From Oscillospiraceae bacterium (GTDB taxonomy: Bacteria; Bacillota; Clostridia; Oscillospirales; Oscillospiraceae): a stretch of 36,460 nucleotides of DNA. The DNA lies in contig JAFQCV010000026.1 in NCBI GenBank assembly GCA_017416325.1, positions 1 through 36,460 of the forward strand, given 5' to 3'. Below, piece after piece: positions 15,215 to 22,161 of this stretch (position 1 is the first letter of the stretch; every line of letters starts with the position of its first letter). Both the position numbers and the translations under genes were made by a program. Below the pieces are notes generated by a model. It saw only the letters and a program-made list of their open reading frames with translations. It was not told the DNA's origin and searched no databases.

Positions 15215-15227
15215 GACCTTTGGTCAT
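15215..15227. promoter_or_regulatory. Palindrome TGACC-TTT-GGTCA before the NagB-like gene
   Basis: A perfect 5-bp inverted repeat with a 3-base centre lies 33 bases before the start codon and overlaps a possible -35 (TTGACC, 15213-15218; TATTTT 15235-15240, spacer 16). It could be an operator, but it is short. Confidence 0.35.
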
Positions 15228-15259
15228 CAATGAATATTTTCAGAAAGGAATGTATACCC

Positions 15260-16231
15260 ATGAAAGACATCGTTTTTGAACCCGCAACCAAGTTTAATTT
15301 TGATCCCGCTCCCTTTGTTCCCTTCAAGGACAAGGAAGTCTGCGAGCGTGTTCGCAAGCTCAGCGGCAAGGAGCTGGAGCAGCGTGAGCCCTGGTGGCAT
15401 CCTGAGTTTAATGTTAAGGTCATGATGAACCCCCACCCCGTTCTCATCGCCACCCTGTTCTCCCGTCTGAAGGCTGCTTCTGAGGCTGGCAAGCCCTTCT
15501 CCATGATTCTGGGCAACCCCGAGCCCGACACCTACATCCCCTTGGCTCAGCTGATCAACTACTTCGGCGTTGACTGCTCCAAGGTCAGCATCTTTGCTGA
15601 GGACGAGTGGGCTGACCAGGACGGCAACATCGCTCCTGAGACCTACGAGGCAGGCTTTGCGCACTCCATGATCAAGTATCTGGTCAACCAGATCGATCCC
15701 AAGCTGCGTATGCCCATGGAGAACGTCTACTACCCCACCAACAAGAACATCAACGACTACTCCAAGATCATCAACGACGTCACCGAAGGCGGCGCTGACA
15801 TCATCTCCACCTCCCCCGGCTGGACCGGCCACGTTGCTTTCGTCGATCCCATCCCCGAGTTCATGGGCAGCGGCGACGTTGAAGAGTGGCTGAATCAGCC
15901 CGCTAAGCTGGTCAAGCTGCACCCCATGACCGTTATGCAGAACTCCCTGAACGGCACCTTCGGTCAGTCCGGCGACATCGCCAACGTACCGCCCATGGCT
16001 GCTACCATCGGCCCCATCGATGTTATGCGCGCCAAGGAGCGTATCGAGGTTCATGCTCTGGCTACCTGCGGCACCTTCTCCAGCTGGCAGAGAATGACCT
16101 CCCGTCTGGTTACTCACGGCCCTGTTACTCCTCTGGTTCCCAGCTCCATGCTGCAGACCAAGAAAACTCAGGTCTACATCAGCGAAGAACTGGCTGCTCC
16201 CTTCGAGTGCTGGGAAAAGGTCGGCTACTAA
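15260..16231 (+). CDS. NagB-like glucosamine-6-phosphate isomerase/deaminase family protein, altered active site
   Basis: A 323-residue protein of the NagB/RpiA/CoA-transferase superfamily, closest to glucosamine-6-phosphate deaminase, which turns GlcN-6-P into fructose-6-P and ammonia. VSIFAEDEWADQDG (109-122) matches the NagB DEY region (Asp72 in E. coli), and STSPGWTGHVAFVDP (183-197) matches its GxDGHIAFNEP motif. His191 is kept, but E. coli Asp141 is Thr189 and Glu148 is Asp196, so either the reaction or the substrate may differ. It is longer than NagB (266) at both ends. Start 15260 is chosen because AAAGGA lies upstream; ATG 15230 has no ribosome site. Codons are as strongly biased as in fba and the ribosomal genes, suggesting very high expression. 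Followed by two NagA-like genes. Confidence 0.82.
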   Translation: MKDIVFEPATKFNFDPAPFVPFKDKEVCERVRKLSGKELEQREPWWHPEFNVKVMMNPHPVLIATLFSRLKAASEAGKPFSMILGNPEPDTYIPLAQLINYFGVDCSKVSIFAEDEWADQDGNIAPETYEAGFAHSMIKYLVNQIDPKLRMPMENVYYPTNKNINDYSKIINDVTEGGADIISTSPGWTGHVAFVDPIPEFMGSGDVEEWLNQPAKLVKLHPMTVMQNSLNGTFGQSGDIANVPPMAATIGPIDVMRAKERIEVHALATCGTFSSWQRMTSRLVTHGPVTPLVPSSMLQTKKTQVYISEELAAPFECWEKVGY

Positions 16232-16243
16232 GAATAGTCCTTT

Positions 16244-16274
16244 ACAGAGCCGGGAAACCGGCTCTGTTTATTCT
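16244..16274 (+). terminator. Hairpin between the NagB-like and NagA-like genes
   Basis: A 10-bp stem ACAGAGCCGG (16244-16253) with 16258-16267, a GAAA tetraloop and the tail TTATTCT. The tail is poor, so it may only partly terminate, lowering expression of the two genes behind it, or protect the 3' end of the abundant upstream message. Confidence 0.65.
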
Positions 16275-16298
16275 AAAAAGACTGTGAGGTAATTTCCC

Positions 16299-17444
16299 GT
16301 GATTGCAATTAAAAACGCCACACTTGTCATGCGTAACTACTTGATTCCTGAAGCTGTTCTGTTCATCGAGGACGGTAAGATCGCAGGCTTTGGCGAAATG
16401 CGCACTACACCGATCCCTGAAAACTGTGAGATCATCGACGCGCAAGACAAGTTTGTTGGCCCCGGCCTTGTGGATATCCACTGCCATGCCGGTGACTGCC
16501 ATTGGTTCAACCAGGAACCCTTGGAGGCCGCGAAGCATCATCTGTCCCACGGCACCACCAGTATTCTGGCAACCCTTTATTTTGACACCCCCAAGGCAGA
16601 GCTTCTGAAGCAGACCGCCCTTGTGCAGTCCGCCATGAAGGAGCCCTCCGGCGCAAACATTGCCGGCTTCTACATGGAAACTCCCTACATGAATCCCAAA
16701 TTCGGCGCTAACCGGGAAAGCAACCCCTGGAAAGGACCGGTTTGCAAGGAAGACTACCAGCCGCTGATCGAAGCCGCCGGTAACGATGTGCGGGTATGGG
16801 TCGTAGCCCCTGAACGGGAGAATATCGAAAACTTCGTCCAGGATGCCAAGGCATACAACCCCAGTGTCCGTTTCGCAGTAGGACACAGCGAAGCCAGTCC
16901 CCAGCAGATCGAAGCGCTGATGCCCTACGGTCTGTGTATCGGTACTCACCACACCAATGCCACCGGCGACCGTCCCATGTACCCCGAGTGCCGGGGTGTC
17001 TGTGTAGACGAAGCCGTCAACTTTAACCGAGAAATTTACGCAGAAATGATCTGTGACAGCCGCGGTATTCACGTAGACCCCTATATGCAGCGGCTGATCC
17101 GTAAGATCAAGGGCGACGACCGTTTGATCCTGATCTCTGACGCCTGCTGGTTCCAAGGTCCTACCCCCGACGGATATGACGGCGTCACGGATCTGTGCTT
17201 TGACTTTGAAGGTGAGATCGCCGGCTCCAAGTTGACCCTGGAGGTTGCCTGCCGGAACATGATGAAGCACACCGGTGCTTCCATTGTGGATGTATTCAAG
17301 TTTGCTTCCTACAACCCCTCCCGGGCTGTGGGCCTGCTGGATCGGGGCGAGATCGCGGTAGGCAAACGGGCTGACCTGATTTTCGTTGACCACAAAATGA
17401 ATGTTTCTACCGTTCTGCTGAATGGTGAAATACAAAACTCTTAA
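16299..17444 (+). CDS. NagA-like amidohydrolase, paralogue 1 (N-acetylglucosamine-6-phosphate deacetylase family)
   Basis: A 381-residue metal-dependent amidohydrolase of the NagA type. NagA removes acetate from N-acetylglucosamine-6-phosphate, giving the substrate of NagB. Probable metal and catalytic residues are present: HCH (H61, H63) after GPGLVDI, Glu127 in YMETPY, His196 in VGHSEAS, His217 in GTHHTNAT and Asp281 in LISDACW. Canonical NagA has EGP and HLFNAM where this has ETP and HHTNAT, so the substrate may be a different amino sugar. The start is GTG 16299 behind GAGGT. It is followed after 16 bases by a paralogue whose residues 21-40 are identical to its own. No signal peptide. Confidence 0.85.
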   Translation: MIAIKNATLVMRNYLIPEAVLFIEDGKIAGFGEMRTTPIPENCEIIDAQDKFVGPGLVDIHCHAGDCHWFNQEPLEAAKHHLSHGTTSILATLYFDTPKAELLKQTALVQSAMKEPSGANIAGFYMETPYMNPKFGANRESNPWKGPVCKEDYQPLIEAAGNDVRVWVVAPERENIENFVQDAKAYNPSVRFAVGHSEASPQQIEALMPYGLCIGTHHTNATGDRPMYPECRGVCVDEAVNFNREIYAEMICDSRGIHVDPYMQRLIRKIKGDDRLILISDACWFQGPTPDGYDGVTDLCFDFEGEIAGSKLTLEVACRNMMKHTGASIVDVFKFASYNPSRAVGLLDRGEIAVGKRADLIFVDHKMNVSTVLLNGEIQNS

Positions 17445-17460
17445 TTAGGAGAATACCGTA

Positions 17461-18603
17461 ATGCTTGCAATTATTAACGCGGAACTGATCATGCGTGACC
17501 ACTATATCCCCGATGCGGTTTTATTTATCGAGGATGGTAAGATTGCCGGCTTTGGGGAAATGCGTACCACACCCATTCCCGAAGGCTGTGAGATTTTGGA
17601 CGCCCAGGGAGCCTATGTTGGCCCTGGCTTGGTGGATATCCATACCCACACCGGCGGTAACTACCGGCTTTGGCAAGATCCCATTCCCGGATGCCTGTAC
17701 CATCTGGAGCATGGCACCACCACCGTGCTGCCTGCCTCCTATCCCAGAATGACCAAGGAAGAGTATATCCAGATGGCAGCAAACATTCGGGAAGCCATGG
17801 CCCATCCGGACGGCGGCAATATTGCCGGTATGTACCTGGAAGGTCCGTACATCAATCCCGCCTACGGCTCTAACCGGGCTGCAAACCCCTGGAACAATAA
17901 GCCTATTATTCCCGAGGACTACGAGCCCATGATCGAGGCTTGCGCCGACCTGGCTCTGGTTTGGGGTCTTGGTCCTGAGCAGGAAAATGTGGAAGACTTT
18001 GTCCGGGCTGCCCACAAAGCCAACCCCAACACCCGCTTTGCTGTGACCCATAGCGAGGCAACGCCCCAGCAGATCGAGAAGCTGATGCCCTACGGTCTGT
18101 GCATCGGCACCCACCACACCAATGCTACAGGCACCATCGTGAACTACCCTGAGTGCCGGGGTGTCTGTGTGGATGAGTGCGTCAACTACAATAGCGGCAT
18201 CTACGCGGAACTGATCTGCGACAGCCAGGGCATCCATGTTGACCCCTATATGCTCCGCCTGGTCCGGAGAATCAAGACCGACGAGAAGATCATTTTGATC
18301 TCCGACCGCAGCTACGCCGACGCCCCCAACCCTCCCGGCTACGAGCATATCACCGATATCAACTTTGATAAGTGGGGCGATATTGCCGGATCTAAGCTGA
18401 CGTTGAATGTGGCTTGCCGCAACTGGATGAAGCACACCGGCGCATCCCTGGTGGACGCATTCCGGGTAGCTTCCTACAACCCCGCGCGCTGTGTAGGCCT
18501 AACTGACCGGGGTGAGATCGCTGTTGGTCTGCGGGCCGATCTGATCTTTGTGGATCATTGGATGAACATCAAAACCGTCATCCTCAACGGCAAAGTAAAA
18601 TAA
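17461..18603 (+). CDS. NagA-like amidohydrolase, paralogue 2
   Basis: A 380-residue tandem paralogue of the preceding protein and collinear with it throughout. The same metal and catalytic set is kept: HTH (H61, H63), Glu127 in YLEGPY, His197 in VTHSEAT, His218 in GTHHTNAT and Asp282 in LISDRSY. Differences cluster near the active site: HTHTGGNYRLW against HCHAGDCHWF, EGP against ETP, and SDRSYADAPN against SDACWFQGP. This points to divergence in substrate rather than a redundant copy. It starts at ATG 17461 after TTAGGAG, in one operon with paralogue 1, and ends before a good terminator. Together with the NagB-like gene it suggests handling of two related N-acylated amino sugars, or a two-step deacylation. 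Confidence 0.85.
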   Translation: MLAIINAELIMRDHYIPDAVLFIEDGKIAGFGEMRTTPIPEGCEILDAQGAYVGPGLVDIHTHTGGNYRLWQDPIPGCLYHLEHGTTTVLPASYPRMTKEEYIQMAANIREAMAHPDGGNIAGMYLEGPYINPAYGSNRAANPWNNKPIIPEDYEPMIEACADLALVWGLGPEQENVEDFVRAAHKANPNTRFAVTHSEATPQQIEKLMPYGLCIGTHHTNATGTIVNYPECRGVCVDECVNYNSGIYAELICDSQGIHVDPYMLRLVRRIKTDEKIILISDRSYADAPNPPGYEHITDINFDKWGDIAGSKLTLNVACRNWMKHTGASLVDAFRVASYNPARCVGLTDRGEIAVGLRADLIFVDHWMNIKTVILNGKVK

Positions 18604-18616
18604 CACCCATAACAAC

Positions 18617-18654
18617 AGGCGTGATCTGTCACTTCAGATCACGCCTATATTTTA
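18617..18654 (+). terminator. Terminator of the amino-sugar module
   Basis: A perfect 12-bp stem (18617-18628 with 18635-18646, core GGCGTGATCTG), 6-base loop and T/A-rich tail ATATTTTATAT. Confidence 0.82.
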
Positions 18655-18696
18655 TATATCCATTTTCTATTTTTACAAAATTCCCCATAATAACTG

Positions 18697-18725
18697 TTGA
18701 CATGACAAGGAAAAAAAGCGATAAT
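18697..18725 (+). promoter_or_regulatory. Sigma-A promoter for the acyltransferase gene
   Basis: TTGACA (18697-18702), 17 bases, GATAAT (18720-18725). Confidence 0.75.
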
Positions 18726-18777
18726 TTTAAATATAATAACCATGTAAGTTCCCGCACCCCCAATATAAGGAGTCCCT

Positions 18778-19974
18778 ATGAAAAACAGAAAACCTTGGAT
18801 CAGATCCCGCCACAAAGTCGTAACTATTTTGCTTCGTTTGGTGCTTCGGCCATACATACGCCTCAAATACGGAGCTACCTTTGAAGAATTCCCGGAGCAG
18901 GGTGACCGGCCGTATCTGATCCTTATGAATCACCAAACTGCCTTTGACCAATTCTTTGTGGGTATCATCTTTAAACAGCCGGTATACTACCTGGCCAGCG
19001 AAGATCTGTTTTCCATGGGTTGGCTGTCAAAGCTGATTCGCTTCTTGGTAGCGCCAATCCCCATCAAGAAGCAGACTCTGGATCTGCAAGCGGTAAAAAA
19101 CTGCATTTTGGTGGCCCGTGAGGGCGGCTCTATTTGTCTTGCCCCAGAGGGAAACCGAACCTTTCACGGCCGCACTCTGTATATGAAGCCAGCCATCGCC
19201 TCCCTGGCGAAAAAACTGGGGCTTCCCATTGCCCTTTTTCGGATCGAAGGAGGCTACGGTGTCCATCCCAGATGGAGCGATGTGATTCGTAAAGGTTCTA
19301 TGCGCTGCCGGGTCAGCCGTGTCATTGAGCCGGAAGAATACAAGCAAATGTCCAACGAGGAACTCTTCCGGCTGATTGAAACTGAATTGTACGTGGATGA
19401 AGCGCAGCTGACCGGTGAATACCACCACAAGAAAAATGCCGAGTATCTGGAACGGGCGATTTATACCTGCCCCTGGTGCGGTTTTTCTCCTTTTGAAAGC
19501 AATGGCGACCGGATCCGATGCAAAACCTGCGGCAGGGAGATCCGCCACCTTCCCACCAAAGAACTGGAAGGCATCGGATTCCCCTTCCCCCACCTGTTTG
19601 TTTCGGACTGGTACGCATGGCAAAATAACCTGCTCAATCAAACGGATCTTCTTTCCTTGACGCAAACCCCTGTCTTCCGGGATTCTGCCCGGATCTCCCG
19701 GGTCAATCCATACAAGAATAAAACGCTGCTGAAAAAATCCGCTTCCGTTTGCCTGTACGGCGACCGCATCACCCTGGACGACCGGGACCTTCCTTTCGAC
19801 CAGACCCATGCTGTTGTTGTTCTGGGTAAAAACAAGCTGAATATTTACTACGGCGACGAGCTCCTGCAGCTATGCGGAAATAAGCGCTTCAACGCCCTAA
19901 AATACGTCAATTTCTATCATCGGTATAAAAACATACGATCCGGCGATGTGGGCGAACAGTTTTTGGGACTATAA
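18778..19974 (+). CDS. PlsC-type 1-acylglycerol-3-phosphate acyltransferase fused to a zinc-ribbon C-terminal region
   Basis: A 398-residue protein. Residues 40-200 are a PlsC/LPLAT acyltransferase: the catalytic HxxxxD is NHQTAFD (H52, D57), and APEGNRT (122-128) is the phosphate-binding motif. Such enzymes add the second acyl chain to lysophosphatidic acid in membrane lipid synthesis. The C-terminal 170 residues are unusual: a four-Cys zinc ribbon (CPWC at 231-234, CKTC at 248-251), then a beta-rich stretch (about 310-380: VCLYGDRITLDDRDLPFD, VVVLGKNKLNIYYGDELLQL) that resembles a PH-like or barrel fold. Typical PlsC proteins are 200-250 residues. AAGGAG lies before the ATG. Monocistronic. 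The true acceptor could be another lipid. Confidence 0.85.
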   Translation: MKNRKPWIRSRHKVVTILLRLVLRPYIRLKYGATFEEFPEQGDRPYLILMNHQTAFDQFFVGIIFKQPVYYLASEDLFSMGWLSKLIRFLVAPIPIKKQTLDLQAVKNCILVAREGGSICLAPEGNRTFHGRTLYMKPAIASLAKKLGLPIALFRIEGGYGVHPRWSDVIRKGSMRCRVSRVIEPEEYKQMSNEELFRLIETELYVDEAQLTGEYHHKKNAEYLERAIYTCPWCGFSPFESNGDRIRCKTCGREIRHLPTKELEGIGFPFPHLFVSDWYAWQNNLLNQTDLLSLTQTPVFRDSARISRVNPYKNKTLLKKSASVCLYGDRITLDDRDLPFDQTHAVVVLGKNKLNIYYGDELLQLCGNKRFNALKYVNFYHRYKNIRSGDVGEQFLGL

Positions 19975-19980
19975 TACAGC

Positions 19981-20015
19981 AAACCGCTCCGGTATCTTCC
20001 GGAGCGGTTTTTATT
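19981..20015. terminator. Terminator between the acyltransferase and amidohydrolase genes
   Basis: A perfect 12-bp stem AAACCGCTCCGG (19981-19992) with 19999-20010 and a TTTTATT tail. It lies between two convergent genes. Confidence 0.9.
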
Positions 20016-20021
20016 GGATCA

Positions 20022-20807
20022 TTATTTCAGATTCTTGGCAAACAGCCGGAGCGCGTTATCCCGGAGGATCTTTTGCTTATCCTCTTTGGGAAGCAAGGCA
20101 AACTCAATGCGCCCGCGCTGGAAAGCCGCGGAATAAGTATCTGTTCCAAACAGGATTCGGTCTGCGCCGATTCGCCGGTAAGCGCTCTCCACCATCAAAT
20201 TGGTGGAGCTGGCAATTCCCGAGGTGTCTGTATAAACATTTTTATGGACAGCAAACTCCACAGCATCCACATAGGCTTCCCCACCCAAATGCGCCATAAT
20301 AAATGTCACATCGGGGTACTGATTGGCAATGGGCAAAATGTAAGAAGCTTCTTTTTCGGGATGGATCAAAACTACCGTTTGGAAACGAGAAGCAAAGTCA
20401 AACAGCTTTTGGGCATATTCTTCCAGTGAATACTTGTGAGAGAACGGATGCAGCTTGATACCAACGCATTTTTTATGCTGAAGCATCCGCTCAGCCTGCC
20501 GGAAGGTCTCTTCGATTCTGGGATCAATGACGACCCACTGATACAGGCAATCATACTGATCCAGCAAGCTGTGCATATATTCGTTTTCCTCCACGATCAC
20601 CTCGGTACACAGGCAGGAGGCAAAGGTGCAGCAAAACAGCTTTTCAATTCCCGCCGCCCGGTTGATGAGGATCAGCTCATCCAGATCCGCGGTTCTTCCA
20701 AATCTCTTGCTGGCATCATGGGGTGATCCGTGATTAAGGTGACTGTGCATATCAATTGCGATGAGTTCGCCTGGGAATTCCGTAGGCAAAATCCATGGAT
20801 TTTTCAT
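20022..20807 (-). CDS. Amidohydrolase family 2 (TIM-barrel metal-dependent hydrolase)
   Basis: A 261-residue protein of the amidohydrolase-related (COG2159-like) family. IDMHSHLNHG holds the HxH metal pair (H21, H23); GIKLHPFSH, VLIHPEKE, IMAHLGGEA and FGTDTY supply the later His and Asp ligands in the expected order. Relatives act as decarboxylases or hydrolases on small ring or lactone compounds, and the substrate cannot be told. I set the start at 20807: AAAGGAG lies 8 bases before this ATG, and the upstream in-frame ATG (20825) would be inside the ribosome site. It has its own promoter, so it is probably not part of the permease transcript that ends 86 bases before it. Confidence 0.85.
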   Translation of the reverse strand: MKNPWILPTEFPGELIAIDMHSHLNHGSPHDASKRFGRTADLDELILINRAAGIEKLFCCTFASCLCTEVIVEENEYMHSLLDQYDCLYQWVVIDPRIEETFRQAERMLQHKKCVGIKLHPFSHKYSLEEYAQKLFDFASRFQTVVLIHPEKEASYILPIANQYPDVTFIMAHLGGEAYVDAVEFAVHKNVYTDTSGIASSTNLMVESAYRRIGADRILFGTDTYSAAFQRGRIEFALLPKEDKQKILRDNALRLFAKNLK

Positions 20808-20838
20808 GGAACATGCTCCTTTCATCTTTGTTGCCTTT

Positions 20839-20868
20839 ATTATACCACCAGCACTGGGGACATGTCAA
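20839..20868 (-). promoter_or_regulatory. Sigma-A promoter for the amidohydrolase
   Basis: Minus strand TTGACA (20863-20868), 18 bases, TATAAT (20839-20844). Both hexamers match the consensus fully. Confidence 0.85.
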
Positions 20869-20893
20869 ACCCACATTGCCGGGCTTCTTTTGC

Positions 20894-22045
20894 TTATTGG
20901 AAAAGCATACTGAATACAGATAATATGATTAAAAAAGCAAAATTAAAGGCAGAAAACAGACCAATATAGTAAAGCGTTTTCCCCTTATTTTGTCGGCTGT
21001 ATTCCCGGAATGTAATCAAGCTGGCAAGAGATGCGATCAATGTACCCACGCCGCCGATATTGACACCCAATAAAAGTTGTCTATAATTCTCTGTAAATTG
21101 GGACAGCAAAATGGCGGACGGCACATTGCTGATGATCTGGCAGGACAGCACAGATACGATCAGTGTGTTCTTAGTCAATAAGAAGGAAAACACCCCGCGC
21201 ACTGCATCCATACGTGCCATATTCCCGGAAAAGATAAAGAAAAACACAAAGGTAAGCAGCAGCGGATAATCCACCATTTTCAGGGCTTTCCTGTCAACAA
21301 ACAGCAGCACCCCGGGTATCACAACAAGACCTATTACATGGGGGATCCCGCGAAACACAATGGCTATGGCAAGAACAAAAAGCAGCAGGTACACCACAGA
21401 CCGTCCCGCCGGTAAAGATATCCTTTCATCCTTCAGCGCAAAGGGTTCCGGTTTCACAAAGATGATGCAGCACAAAGTAATGAGCGCAATTGCCAGCGCA
21501 AAGGGTGCCGCCATAATGCCCATAAACTCCATTGTTGGAATCTGGAACTTGGTATACAAATACAGATTCTGAGGATTCCCGAAGGGAGTGAGCATGCCGC
21601 CCAGATTGGCAGCAATGTTCTGCATGATAAAGGTAAATGCCATATACTTTCCCTTGCCGGTAGTGGTCATTACATAGGTACCCAAGGGTAAAAAGGTAAG
21701 CAGAGCCATATCGTTGGCAATGAGCATCGACCCAATGAATGTGATGTATACCAAAGCCAGAATACAAAGCCGTGCGTTACGAAATACCCGGATCAGCTTT
21801 TTGGCCAATAAATAGAAGAAATTTATGTTTTTCAGCGCGCAGACCACAGCCAGTACGCAAAACAGACAAGTTAAGGTCTTGACATCAAAGTAATCAAGAT
21901 ACTGTTTATCCGGCGGCACCAAAAAGCATGTGACCGCCGCGGCGATCATGGCAATGACCATCACCACATTTTTCTTGACAAATCCACCAATTTGGCGATG
22001 CAACAATAAATGGTTCGTTACGCTCACTTCCTCTTCCAAAAACAC
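20894..22045 (-). CDS. Ion-transporter superfamily permease (SLC13/ArsB/NhaD-like)
   Basis: A very hydrophobic protein of about 383 residues with some ten membrane segments from residue 24 to the end. ANDMALLTFLPLG (about 109-121) and NLGGMLTPFGNPQNLYLY (about 147-164) are typical of the ArsB/NhaD/citrate-transporter superfamily, with a second related half (ISNVPSAILLSQF and VNIGGVGTLIASLAS). Members carry dicarboxylates, citrate, Na+/H+ or arsenite; the substrate is not readable. The start is uncertain: the GTG at 22045 has only a weak ribosome site, and the first 23 residues are soluble. It lies downstream of galE and the sugar kinase on the same strand with a 116-base gap, so it may be the third gene of that unit. 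Confidence 0.8.
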   Translation of the reverse strand: MFLEEEVSVTNHLLLHRQIGGFVKKNVVMVIAMIAAAVTCFLVPPDKQYLDYFDVKTLTCLFCVLAVVCALKNINFFYLLAKKLIRVFRNARLCILALVYITFIGSMLIANDMALLTFLPLGTYVMTTTGKGKYMAFTFIMQNIAANLGGMLTPFGNPQNLYLYTKFQIPTMEFMGIMAAPFALAIALITLCCIIFVKPEPFALKDERISLPAGRSVVYLLLFVLAIAIVFRGIPHVIGLVVIPGVLLFVDRKALKMVDYPLLLTFVFFFIFSGNMARMDAVRGVFSFLLTKNTLIVSVLSCQIISNVPSAILLSQFTENYRQLLLGVNIGGVGTLIASLASLITFREYSRQNKGKTLYYIGLFSAFNFAFLIILSVFSMLFQ

Positions 22046-22161
22046 ACCTGTTATCTAAAAGCAAATTGGTCAAGATATTCCTCTCCGTAAGCACAAGCAA
22101 AAAATCCCAGAGAGGATCAGCCCTTACCCGCTCTTAGTACGGATCGGCCCTGTTTTGAAAA

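Noticed and set aside
15227-16117. 296-codon open frame antisense to the NagB-like gene
   Set aside because: Same reason: a shadow of a highly biased gene, with no ribosome site and an acidic low-complexity product.
16299-18603. Tandem NagA copies as an assembly duplication
   Set aside because: The two genes differ at many positions, including near the active site, so this is a true old duplication.
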